Shown: positions 34,239 through 41,108 of the stretch, piece after piece | Numbering within the stretch: position 1 is the stretch's first letter | Layout of the letters: each line of letters starts with the position of its first letter | Assembly (NCBI GenBank): GCA_016870275.1 | Contig: VGBZ01000005.1 | Span: forward strand, 1-50,551 | Length of the DNA: 50,551 nucleotides | From: Actinomycetota bacterium | GTDB taxonomy: Bacteria; Actinomycetota; Acidimicrobiia; Acidimicrobiales; Microtrichaceae | Direction of reading: 5' to 3' | The notes under the pieces: model-generated | Database searches by the model: none | Seen by the model: the letters and a program-made list of their open reading frames with translations, nothing else | Told to the model about the DNA's origin: nothing | Made by a program: the position numbers and the translations under genes

Positions 34239-34685
34239 TCAGGCGGCGCGGTGAGCGCGACCCGGTCCATTGGGGTCACTCGTGCCCCCGGGGTGGTCGG
34301 GAGACGAGGTTGCGACACTGCTGGCGGGCCGCCCGTTGGTGCGAGCGGCCGGGGCGAGGAGCTCGCCGAGACGGGCCAAGCGCTCCTCGGCCCGCGCCCG
34401 GCTGCGCTCCTCGGCGCGAGCGGTGGCCTCGTGCAGTTGGGCCCGGGCCGCAGCGACGCCCAAGCGGCCCAGATCCACGGTTCGGCGGTCGAGGCGACCG
34501 TTACGTCCCGATGACCCCGAGCGGCCGGCCCGCCCGGCCCGCCGGGTCTGGCTGGCCTTGCTGGGGGGAACAACAGCGGACTCAGCCGCTCGATCTGACG
34601 CAGCAACCACGGGAGTCGACGGCAGGTTCGCCTGGGCAGGCGAATCCAGCTCGGCGTCTGGGATGAGTCGAAGCTGCGAGGACAC
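34239..34685 (-). CDS. Uncharacterised charged, coiled-coil-like protein
   Basis: I do not recognise this gene. The frame gives 148 residues from a GTG at 34685, with GGAGG about 12 nt upstream. The N-terminal half is Ser/Ala-rich. A basic Gly/Arg stretch then leads to a helical, Arg/Glu/Ala-rich segment (LGRLGVAAARAQLHEA, then AEERSRARAEERLARLGELL) and a Gly/Asn tail. A second frame over the same DNA (ATG at 34693, ending at 34214) is also open and has better ribosome-binding-site spacing, but its product is Pro/Arg-rich with no regular structure. It lies downstream of the 24-bp repeat array and the decarboxylase gene. Function unknown. Confidence 0.4.
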   Translation of the reverse strand: MSSQLRLIPDAELDSPAQANLPSTPVVAASDRAAESAVVPPSKASQTRRAGRAGRSGSSGRNGRLDRRTVDLGRLGVAAARAQLHEATARAEERSRARAEERLARLGELLAPAARTNGRPASSVATSSPDHPGGTSDPNGPGRAHRAA

Positions 34686-34756
34686 GAGTGCATCCTGCCT
34701 CCGACCTGTGACAGCCAGCCGGTCGCCCCCGCCGGAAGCTGTGGATTCTGGCAGCT

Positions 34757-34876
34757 CAGTTCCTCGCTGAGCGTTCCGCTCAGTTCCTCGCTGAGCGTTC
34801 CGCTCAGTTCCTCGCTGAGCGTTCCGCTCAGTTCCTCGCTGAGCGTTCCGCTCAGTTCCTCGCTGAGCGTTCCGCT
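34757..34876. repeat. Five perfect tandem copies of a 24-bp hairpin unit
   Basis: Five identical 24-bp units fill 34757-34876 and are followed by a 4-nt start of a sixth. Each unit contains GCTCAG-TTCCTCG-CTGAGC and, across unit borders, CTGAGC-GTTCC-GCTCAG, so the array can fold into alternating 6-bp hairpins on either strand. The gadB stop codon (34876-34878) sits at the array edge, so the array forms the 3' untranslated region of gadB. If read through in one frame it would encode ERNAQRGT repeats. The perfect identity suggests recent expansion by slippage. Confidence 0.95.
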
Positions 34877-36267
34877 CAGTGGTGGTACGCCCCGGACTCC
34901 TCCTGGGTCTGCACGGAGCTCGGCGGGTGCGCATCCAGAAAGGCGATCGCATCCTGAAGGTCCTGGATCAGCACGTCGATGCGCTCCCGGTCGATCTCCT
35001 GGCGGATCAGCGCCCGCTGCACGAGCTGGTTCGACAGGTCGCCGGTGAGTGGGTAGGCGGGGACCTGCCAGCCGCGGGTCCGCAGCCGGTCGGCGAGTTC
35101 GAGCAGCGACCACTTGGTCGTCGTGTCGTCGTCGGGCAGCTTCCAGGTGACCGCCGGGATGCCGGCCTCGGGTCGACCGTCGAAGACGATCTCGAAGCGC
35201 CCCGTGTTGCCGATCGCATCTGCGAGGTGCTGGCCGTTGGCGTACGCGGCCCCGTGGATGCCCTCGTAGCCGACCCGGCCCAGCCGGACGAACAGGTAGT
35301 ACTGGGCGGCGATCTGGCCGGCGGGGCGTGAGAAGTTGAGCTGGAACGTCGGCATGTCGCCACCCAGGTAGGTGACGTGGAAGATCAGCTCCTCCGGCAG
35401 CTCCGCGGCGTCACGCCACAGCACCCAGCCGGTGCCGAGCGGTGCCAGACCGAACTTGTGGCCCGAGGCGTTGATGGACTTCACACGGGGGACCCGGAAG
35501 TCCCAAGGGAGCTCCGGAGCGCAGAACGGTGCAGTGAACCCGCCGCTGGCGGCGTCGACGTGGATGTCGACGTCCAGTCCGGTGCGGGCCTGCAGGTCGT
35601 CGAGCGCGGCGGCGAGGTCGGCGACGGGTTCGTACTCACCGGTGTACGTCACGCCGAGCGTCGGCACGACGCCGATCGTGTGCTCGTCGACCAGGGCGAC
35701 CATCGACTCGGGGTCCATGCAGTAGCGGCCGGTCGTCATGCCGACCTCACGCTGCTCCACGTCCCAGTAGCGACAGAACTTGTCCCACACCACCTGCACC
35801 GGTCCGCACACCACGTTGGGCGTGTCGGTCGACTTGCCCTCGGCCTGCCGCTTCGCCTTCCACCGACGAAGCATCGCCATGCCGGCGAGCATGGCGGCCT
35901 CGGAGGACCCGATGGCCGACGTGCCTACCGGGTTGTGGGCGTCGGGGGCGTGCCACAGGTCGGCGAGCATGGCGACGCAGCGTCGCTCCAGTTCTGCGGA
36001 CTGCGGGTACTCGTCCTTGTCGATCAGGTTCTTTGAGATCGACAGGTCCATGATGCGTCGAATCTGGTCGGACTCCCGGGTCTGGCAGAACGTCGCCAGA
36101 TTCTGGCTGGCGACTCCGTCGAGCTCGAGGGAGGACTCGACGAGCTTGAAGGCGGCGTTCGGGTCGAAGGTGTGCTCCGGGAACCGGTACTTGGGGACGA
36201 CCTCGGCGAGCAGGCTGAAGATCGGGGCGTTGAGGTCGTCCAGGGCGGAGCGGTGGTGCAGGGGCAT
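34876..36267 (-). CDS. gadB: Glutamate decarboxylase
   Basis: This PLP enzyme converts glutamate to GABA with uptake of a proton, as used in acid resistance and GABA metabolism. The 463-residue protein follows GadA/GadB throughout: NPVGTSAIGSSEAAMLAGMA, VDEHTIGVVPTLGVTYTGEY, HVDAASGGFTAPF (PLP-binding Asp) and the Schiff-base lysine K271 in INASGHKFGLAPLG. It ends in YHH; in E. coli GadB a near-terminal His mediates closing of the active site at neutral pH, so similar control is possible. No glutamate/GABA antiporter is nearby. A CATACT sequence lies 7 nt before the ATG at 36267. Its stop codon touches the 24-bp repeat array. Confidence 0.93.
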   Translation of the reverse strand: MPLHHRSALDDLNAPIFSLLAEVVPKYRFPEHTFDPNAAFKLVESSLELDGVASQNLATFCQTRESDQIRRIMDLSISKNLIDKDEYPQSAELERRCVAMLADLWHAPDAHNPVGTSAIGSSEAAMLAGMAMLRRWKAKRQAEGKSTDTPNVVCGPVQVVWDKFCRYWDVEQREVGMTTGRYCMDPESMVALVDEHTIGVVPTLGVTYTGEYEPVADLAAALDDLQARTGLDVDIHVDAASGGFTAPFCAPELPWDFRVPRVKSINASGHKFGLAPLGTGWVLWRDAAELPEELIFHVTYLGGDMPTFQLNFSRPAGQIAAQYYLFVRLGRVGYEGIHGAAYANGQHLADAIGNTGRFEIVFDGRPEAGIPAVTWKLPDDDTTTKWSLLELADRLRTRGWQVPAYPLTGDLSNQLVQRALIRQEIDRERIDVLIQDLQDAIAFLDAHPPSSVQTQEESGAYHH

Positions 36268-36305
36268 GCCGGCCAGTATGCCCGCCGCTTGTAGCCTCGG
36301 CCGCC

Positions 36306-37106
36306 GTGGACGTCACCGAGTTCCTTGGTCTCGAGCCCTCCGATGGCCACGGTCGGTACTCCATGCTCGTCACCGAGGACCTGATGACGGGCGGTCAGTT
36401 CCTCTTCGGCGGGTGCGGCCTGGCCGCCGCAGTTGCCTCGATGGAGCAGGTGTGCGACCGGCCGGTGGTGTGGGCGACCGCCCAGTACCTGAGCTTCGCG
36501 ATGCTGGGGGAGCAGCTCGACCTGGACGTGACGGTCGTGGTGGAGGGGCGCCAGACGTCCCAGGCCCGCGCCACGGCGCACGTGGGTGATCGAGAGGTGT
36601 TGACCGTGAACGCAGCACTCGGCTCGCGGATGCTGGACGCATCAGGTCAGTGGCAGGTGATGCCGCAGGTTCCGGGCCCGCAGGACTGCCCGGGCCGCGC
36701 GCCGCGCTTCGGACAGGAGCGATCGATCATGACCCGGCTCGACGTGCGCATCGCCGTTGGGCGCGGCTGGGACGACCTCGACGGCAACCCTCGGCTCGAC
36801 GGTCGCAGCGCGCTGTGGGTGCGCATGCCCGACGTGGAGATGTCGGCTGGGGCGCTCGCCGTGCTGGGGGACTACGTGCCGTTCGGGATCTCGCAGTCAC
36901 TCGGCGGGTGGTGGCCGTCGAACAGCCTGGACAACACGCTCCGGGTGGTGCGCCTCGAGCCGGCCGACTGGGTGCTCGTCGACGTTCGGGTTGACGGGCT
37001 CTGGGACGGGTTCGGCCACGGGTCCGTCTACCTGTGGAGCGAGGCGGGCGTGCTGCTCGCATCCGCCAGCCAGTCGGCGCTGGTCCGCAACCGTCGCCTC
37101 GACTGA
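36306..37106 (+). CDS. Acyl-CoA thioesterase-like double-hotdog protein
   Basis: This 266-residue protein is of the thioesterase superfamily (TesB/4HBT_3-like tandem hotdog) and probably hydrolyses an acyl-CoA. The N-terminal hotdog includes the LFGGCGLAAAVASM helix and ATAQYLSFA. The second begins near residue 145 (MTRLDVRIAVG) and contains VLGDYVPFGISQSLGG and SLDNTLRVVRLEPADWVLVDVRVDG, typical of these proteins. The GTG at 36306 is 8 nt after TAGCCT (36292-36297). It is divergent from gadB and 58 nt upstream of an LLM oxidoreductase. The substrate is unknown. Confidence 0.78.
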   Translation: MDVTEFLGLEPSDGHGRYSMLVTEDLMTGGQFLFGGCGLAAAVASMEQVCDRPVVWATAQYLSFAMLGEQLDLDVTVVVEGRQTSQARATAHVGDREVLTVNAALGSRMLDASGQWQVMPQVPGPQDCPGRAPRFGQERSIMTRLDVRIAVGRGWDDLDGNPRLDGRSALWVRMPDVEMSAGALAVLGDYVPFGISQSLGGWWPSNSLDNTLRVVRLEPADWVLVDVRVDGLWDGFGHGSVYLWSEAGVLLASASQSALVRNRRLD

Positions 37107-37152
37107 ACAGCCGGGCCCCGGCAACACCGCGACCGCCTGTGTGTGGCTCGCG

Positions 37153-37158
37153 TAGGGT
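37153..37158 (+). promoter_or_regulatory. Leaderless-type -10 hexamer for the LLM oxidoreductase
   Basis: TAGGGT ends 6 nt before the ATG at 37165; no ribosome-binding site. Confidence 0.5.
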
Positions 37159-37164
37159 CGCCCC

Positions 37165-38157
37165 ATGTCCGACGCACCCGTCCCGCCCGCCGGTCCCCGC
37201 TGGGGCATGACCATCCCCTTCGAACGGGTCCCGCTGCACGAACAGCGTGAGTGGATCGTCGAGCTCGCCGACCTGGGCTACACCGACGTCTGGTCGTCCG
37301 AGGCCAACGGCGCCGATGCGTTCACCCCGCTCGCGCTCGCCTCGGCGTGGGCGCCGACACTCCGCCTCGGCAGCGCGATCGTGCCCGCGTACACCCGGGG
37401 CCCCGCACTGCTCGCGCAGAGCGTCGCGACCATGGCCGACGCCGCGCCCGGGCGGTTCGCCTTTGGGATCGGGACGTCGTCCAACGTGATCGTCGAGCAG
37501 TGGAACGGCCTGGAGTTCCGCGACCCCTACCGCCAGGTGGCCGACACCATCGCGTTCCTCCGACAGGCGCTCACCGGCGAGAAGGTCTCGGGCACGTTCG
37601 GCTGCTGGGACGTCCGGGGGTTCCGCCTCGGCATTCGGCCCGAGCAGGCCCCGCCGATCCTGGTGGGAGCGCTTCGCTCCGGGATGCTGCGCCTCGCCGG
37701 TCGCGACGGCGACGGTGCGATCATCAACTGGCTCTCGGCCGAGGATGTGCTCACCGTCGCGCCGATCGTGCAGTCCGCCGGCGGTGGCGTCCCCAAGGAG
37801 GTCGTCGCCCGGTTGTTCGTGGCGCCGACGACCGACCGCGAGACGGTGCTCAACTTCGGCAAGGTCGCCATTGCGGCGTACCTGAACGTGCCCGTGTACG
37901 CGGCGTTCCACGAGTGGCTCGGCCGGGGCGAGCAACTCGCTGAGATGTGGCGTCAGTGGGACGCCGGTGACCGCAAGGGCGCCCTCGAGGCGATCCCCGA
38001 CTCGCTTGTCGACGAGCTGATCATCTCGGGTCCGCCCGAGGCGTGCCGGGAGCACATCGGTCGGTACGTCGCCAACGGGGTGACCACGCCGGCGCTCGCG
38101 CTCCTCCCGTTCGGCTACGACGTGCGTCAAGCTGTGAGAGACCTCGCCCCACGCTGA
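37165..38157 (+). CDS. LLM-class (F420-dependent type) oxidoreductase
   Basis: This is a 330-residue luciferase-like TIM-barrel flavin/F420 enzyme. Landmarks are GYTDVWSSEANGADAFTPLALAS, LRLGSAIVPAYTRGPALLAQ, RFAFGIGTSSNVIVEQWNG and PPILVGALRSGMLRLAG. The overall pattern is that of actinobacterial F420-dependent LLM proteins rather than bacterial luciferase. It is related to the second LLM gene at 46545-47585. The stop codon lies inside the first copy of the palindromic repeat (38153-38179), which may act as its terminator. The substrate cannot be assigned. Confidence 0.9.
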   Translation: MSDAPVPPAGPRWGMTIPFERVPLHEQREWIVELADLGYTDVWSSEANGADAFTPLALASAWAPTLRLGSAIVPAYTRGPALLAQSVATMADAAPGRFAFGIGTSSNVIVEQWNGLEFRDPYRQVADTIAFLRQALTGEKVSGTFGCWDVRGFRLGIRPEQAPPILVGALRSGMLRLAGRDGDGAIINWLSAEDVLTVAPIVQSAGGGVPKEVVARLFVAPTTDRETVLNFGKVAIAAYLNVPVYAAFHEWLGRGEQLAEMWRQWDAGDRKGALEAIPDSLVDELIISGPPEACREHIGRYVANGVTTPALALLPFGYDVRQAVRDLAPR

Positions 38158-38179
38158 GGGTGCTTCTGCGGAAGCGCCC
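38153..38179. repeat. Left copy of a 27-bp palindromic repeat flanking a two-gene module
   Basis: This copy matches 39158-39184 at 26 of 27 positions. It folds as GGGTGCTTC, a TGCG loop closed by C-G (a UNCG-type tetraloop), and GAAGCGCCC, a 9-bp stem with one G-U pair. It begins 2 nt before the stop codon of the LLM gene. It can serve as a terminator or as one end of a mobile or recombining cassette. Confidence 0.85.
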
Positions 38180-38199
38180 GGTCCCGGCGGACCGCTCGG

Positions 38200-38205
38200 T
38201 AGCCT
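38200..38205 (+). promoter_or_regulatory. Leaderless-type -10 hexamer for the nucleotidyltransferase module
   Basis: TAGCCT ends 6 nt before the GTG at 38212 and lies 21 nt after the left palindromic repeat, so the module carries its own promoter. Confidence 0.5.
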
Positions 38206-38211
38206 GACCCT

Positions 38212-38610
38212 GTGTCCGACGCCACCACGGGGATCGCCACGGCTGCCTCGCTCGCGGAACAGGTCCGTGACCTGTCGTCGGACGAGGATCGTCTCCGGTG
38301 CTGCGTCGGCTGGTTCTCAGAAGTGGGAGCGATCGACGACCCGGTGGTCGCGTCGAGTCTGGTCGCCGACCTGCCCCCGAGCACCGGTGACCGTCGGTTC
38401 GACGCGCTCATCGGTGGGCTGGTGGAGCACTTGGGTTGCCTGGGCGCGCTGTCGGTCCCTGCGTGGGTCCACGACGGCGACCGGTTCCTGGAGGTGTTCT
38501 GGTTTCCGGTCGACCTGCCGTCGCTGCGCGTGACCGGACTCCGCGACGCTCCCGCCGCGCTGGCCCGACGGTGCGTGTTCCTCGATCGGCGTGAGCTGGC
38601 ACGTGTCTGA
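38212..38610 (+). CDS. Small protein partnered with a nucleotidyltransferase (putative antitoxin)
   Basis: This 132-residue soluble, probably helical protein resembles (from memory of the pattern) the small proteins encoded just upstream of DUF6036-type nucleotidyltransferases in Actinobacteria. These share a GDxRxDALxxxLxEHL block (here GDRRFDALIGGLVEHL), a WxxDxxRFL segment and a C-terminal DxPSLRxxxLxxxPAALxRRxxFxDRxxL (here from VDLPSLRV to LDRRELARV). It starts at a GTG with a leaderless promoter and overlaps the next gene. The two-gene, overlapping layout is toxin-antitoxin-like, with this as the likelier antitoxin. No DNA-binding motif is obvious. The role is inferred. Confidence 0.65.
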   Translation: MSDATTGIATAASLAEQVRDLSSDEDRLRCCVGWFSEVGAIDDPVVASSLVADLPPSTGDRRFDALIGGLVEHLGCLGALSVPAWVHDGDRFLEVFWFPVDLPSLRVTGLRDAPAALARRCVFLDRRELARV

Positions 38611-39127
38611 CGGGGCGCTGTGGTCCCGTGAGCAGTTGACGGAGCTGTTCACCGACCTGGCCGAGCGCCTGGCCGACAGGGGGGTGACGGCGTCGGTGTA
38701 CGTGATCGGCGGTGCGGCGATCAGCATGTCGTTCGACGCTCGTCGCGCCACCCGTGACATCGACGCTGTCGTGCTGGACGGCCACGGAGCGCTCATGGAG
38801 GAGGTGCGCTCGGTCGCCCTGGACCGCAACCTGCCGTCCACCTGGCTGAACGAGCAGGCCGCGGCCTACGTGTCGCCGCTCCCGGACCCCGATGCGCTCG
38901 TGGTGTTCGACCATCCGGCACTCCGGGTTGCGGCGGCCTCGGCGGCACCGCTGCTCGCCATGAAGATGGCCGCCGCCCGGCCCACCGACGTCGAGGACAT
39001 CAAGATGCTGGCAGCGGTGCTCGACCTGACCTCACCCGACCAGGCCGTTGCCGTGTTCGAGCGGGTGTTCCCTGGAGCGACGCTGGGGGATCGTCAGCGG
39101 CTGGTCGTCACCGACGCGCTGGCCTGA
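38603..39127 (+). CDS. DUF6036-like nucleotidyltransferase (putative toxin)
   Basis: This protein of about 174 residues has the nucleotidyltransferase signature VIGGAAISMSFDARRATRDIDAVV: the GG pair near the start and the D-x-D metal pair in TRDIDAV. The middle (STWLNEQAAAYV) and the later LLAMKMAAARPTDVEDIKMLAAVL helix are typical of the DUF6036/AbiEii-like nucleotidyltransferase group. The GTG at 38603 overlaps the upstream stop by 8 nt; a GTG at 38591 would add four residues. It is translationally coupled to its partner. Such enzymes in toxin-antitoxin pairs modify tRNA or other nucleic acids; the target here is unknown. The module is bracketed by palindromic repeats. Confidence 0.7.
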   Translation: MSDGALWSREQLTELFTDLAERLADRGVTASVYVIGGAAISMSFDARRATRDIDAVVLDGHGALMEEVRSVALDRNLPSTWLNEQAAAYVSPLPDPDALVVFDHPALRVAAASAAPLLAMKMAAARPTDVEDIKMLAAVLDLTSPDQAVAVFERVFPGATLGDRQRLVVTDALA

Positions 39128-39133
39128 CGGGCG

Positions 39134-39184
39134 GGGCGCTTCCGCGGAAGCATCTGGGCTGAGGGTGCTTCCGCGGAAGCGCCC
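39134..39184. repeat. 19-bp perfect inverted repeat containing the right copy of the flanking palindrome
   Basis: GGGCGCTTCCGCGGAAGCA (39134-39152) and its exact reverse complement (39166-39184) are separated by 13 nt. Each arm holds the self-complementary GCTTCCGCGGAAGC. The segment 39158-39184 is a near-exact direct repeat of 38153-38179. The structure lies between the convergent nucleotidyltransferase and amidase genes, so it may be a bidirectional terminator, but its complexity exceeds what termination needs. Confidence 0.9.
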
Positions 39185-39203
39185 AGCCCGGCCCGGGGAA
39201 CCC

Positions 39204-40610
39204 TCAGAGCGAGGGGTGACGGTCGGCCCAGGGGGCTGCGGCCTCGAGTTGCGCGCCCAGCTGCAGCAGTAGCCGGTCCTGCCACGGACCGGCGGCGAAC
39301 TGGACCCCGACCGGTAGACCCGAGTCGTCGACGTGCAGCGGCAGGGAGATCGCAGGCTGGCCTGTCACGTTGAACACGGCCGTGTAGCAGGCCATCGGCG
39401 TGGCGTTGGCGATCGGTGCGCTGGGTTCCTCCTCGGCGCCCAGCCAGATCGCCCCCACCCGGGGTGGCAGCACGGCCATGGTCGGCGAGACCAGCACGTC
39501 GAAATCCCGGCCGAACTGCTCGGTGAACTGCCGCGAGGCCAGCTGCAGCTGCTGGAGGGACTCGACGTAGGTGATGGCATCGTAGGTGCGCGCCGAGACC
39601 CGGTCTGCGCGCACGTGCGGCTCCAACTTGGTCTCGTCGACGATCGGCGTGCCCGCCGAGATGGTCGACCACACGATCAGGAACGAGGTGAGGAACGCCG
39701 CCGCGTCGGGCCAGTGGGGCGGTGCCAGCTCGACGTGGTGGCCGAGTGCCTCAAGCTGCGCGCCCGCTGCGTCCATGGCGTCGACCACCGCCGGGTCGGG
39801 CTCCAGTCCGAGCGCGTTCTCTGCGCACAGTCGGATGCGTAGTCGGCCGGGATCCTCCCTGACGGCGTCACGGAACGGTGTGTCCTCGGGCGGGGCGAAG
39901 TTCCACGAGCCCGGGTCGGGTGCGCCCAGCACGTCGAGCACTGCTGCGGTGTCGGCCACGGTCCGGGTGAGCACGCCGTTGGTCGACGCACCGTGCAGTG
40001 ACTCCACCCGGCCCAGCACTCGGTTGCGGCTCGGCTTGAGACCGACCAGTCCGTTGCACGACGCCGGGATCCGGATCGACCCGCCGCCGTCGCTCGCGTG
40101 TGCCACCGGAGCCATGCCCGCAGCGACCGCCGCCCCGGCACCGCCCGAGGACCCGCCGGGAGTGTGGTCGGTGTTCCACGGGTTGCGGGTCGCTCCGAAC
40201 CGCTGGGACTCGGTGCAGGAGATGGCGCCGAACTCGGGGGTCGCGGTCTTGCCCATGAGGACGAAGCCGGCGTCCTCGAGTCGCTCGACCTCGAGGCTGT
40301 CCTGGTCGACCGGACCGTCAGCGGTTCCCAGGGAGCCGTACGAGGTGGGCCAGCCCTCCACGTCGTCGAGGTCCTTGATGGGCACGGGCACCCCGCAGAA
40401 CGGCGGCAGGTCTGCGGCGTCCCGGCTGGTCACCAGGTCCGCAGCGGCTTGCGCCTCGGCCCGGGCCCGGTCGTCGTCACGGAACACCACGGCGTTCAGG
40501 ACGGGGTTCAGGCGGTCCACCTCGGACAGGTACTCGTCGAGCACCTCGACGGGTGACACCTCCCGGCGTCGGATCGCAGCGGCCAGGTCGATGGCGGTGT
40601 GGAACGGCAC
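39204..40610 (-). CDS. Amidase-signature family hydrolase
   Basis: This 468-residue enzyme hydrolyses an amide through the Ser-cisSer-Lys triad. The triad residues are visible: K79 (VPVPIKDLDD), S154 in TPGGSSGGAGAAVAAG and S178 in SDGGGSIRIPASCNG. It does not sit with gatB/gatC, so it is a stand-alone amidase rather than GatA. There is no signal peptide. The GTG start at 40610 is 6 nt after TACCGT on the minus strand. It is divergent from the RpiB-like gene, with only about 75 nt carrying both leaderless promoters. The substrate is unknown. Confidence 0.92.
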   Translation of the reverse strand: MPFHTAIDLAAAIRRREVSPVEVLDEYLSEVDRLNPVLNAVVFRDDDRARAEAQAAADLVTSRDAADLPPFCGVPVPIKDLDDVEGWPTSYGSLGTADGPVDQDSLEVERLEDAGFVLMGKTATPEFGAISCTESQRFGATRNPWNTDHTPGGSSGGAGAAVAAGMAPVAHASDGGGSIRIPASCNGLVGLKPSRNRVLGRVESLHGASTNGVLTRTVADTAAVLDVLGAPDPGSWNFAPPEDTPFRDAVREDPGRLRIRLCAENALGLEPDPAVVDAMDAAGAQLEALGHHVELAPPHWPDAAAFLTSFLIVWSTISAGTPIVDETKLEPHVRADRVSARTYDAITYVESLQQLQLASRQFTEQFGRDFDVLVSPTMAVLPPRVGAIWLGAEEEPSAPIANATPMACYTAVFNVTGQPAISLPLHVDDSGLPVGVQFAAGPWQDRLLLQLGAQLEAAAPWADRHPSL

Positions 40611-40616
40611 GGCGGC

Positions 40617-40622
40617 ACGGTA
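40617..40622 (-). promoter_or_regulatory. Leaderless-type -10 hexamer for the amidase
   Basis: TACCGT (minus strand) ends 6 nt before the GTG at 40610. Confidence 0.5.
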
Positions 40623-40672
40623 CCCGAGTCCACAGCGGCGGGGCGGGAGCGGCGACGCTCGTGGGCCGACGG

Positions 40673-40678
40673 TACGAT
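40673..40678 (+). promoter_or_regulatory. Leaderless-type -10 hexamer that fixes the RpiB-like start
   Basis: TACGAT ends 6 nt before the GTG at 40685. It is this spacing that selects 40685 over the upstream starts of the open frame. Confidence 0.5.
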
Positions 40679-40684
40679 TTGGCG

Positions 40685-41098
40685 GTGGACGTGGCGTTCG
40701 GGGCCGACGAGGTCACGCCGACGACCGAGGCCCTCGTGGCGTGGCTCGGGGAGCAGGGACATCGGGTGAGGTTGGTGGGCGGAACCCCCGAGTGGCCCGA
40801 GGTCGGCCGTCTCGTCGGCGAAGCGGTGGCGTCGGGGTCCGTCGACGTGGGGGTCGTCTGCTGCTGGACCGGCACCGGAGTCTCGATCGCCGCCAACAAG
40901 GTCGCCGGCGTACGGGCGGCACTGTGCACCGACGCCGCCACGGCAGCCGGTGCCCGGCGGTGGAATGATGCCAACGTGCTGGCGATCGGTCTGCGCCTGA
41001 CCACGCCGACGGTGGCGGTCGAGGCCCTCGAGGCATTCCTGTCGACGTCGACGGACCCGTCCGAGAACGGAGCCGTCGCCCGCCTCGAGCCCGACTGA
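40685..41098 (+). CDS. RpiB/LacAB-family sugar-phosphate isomerase
   Basis: This 137-residue member of the ribose-5-phosphate isomerase B family would interconvert aldose and ketose phosphates. The N-terminal VAFGADE matches the RpiB start, VVCCWTGTGVSIAANKVAGVRAALC is the active-site region and RRWNDANVLAIGLRL the conserved C-terminal block. The usual C-G-T-G active-site Cys region reads C-C-W-T-G, and the loop after the start is shorter than in standard RpiB. This may therefore be a divergent paralogue rather than the pentose-phosphate enzyme. The frame is open to 40553, but that part overlaps the amidase gene and is not conserved. Confidence 0.82.
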   Translation: MDVAFGADEVTPTTEALVAWLGEQGHRVRLVGGTPEWPEVGRLVGEAVASGSVDVGVVCCWTGTGVSIAANKVAGVRAALCTDAATAAGARRWNDANVLAIGLRLTTPTVAVEALEAFLSTSTDPSENGAVARLEPD

Positions 41099-41108
41099 GG
41101 GACCCGGT

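Noticed and set aside
32729-34666. Plus-strand open frame of 645 codons opposite the nuclease and thiolase genes
   Set aside because: Both minus-strand genes have clear catalytic motifs and the antisense product is repetitive Arg/Gly/Asp-rich sequence without homology landmarks.
34757-34876. The 24-bp repeats as a CRISPR array
   Set aside because: The units are directly adjacent with no spacers, and there are no cas genes.
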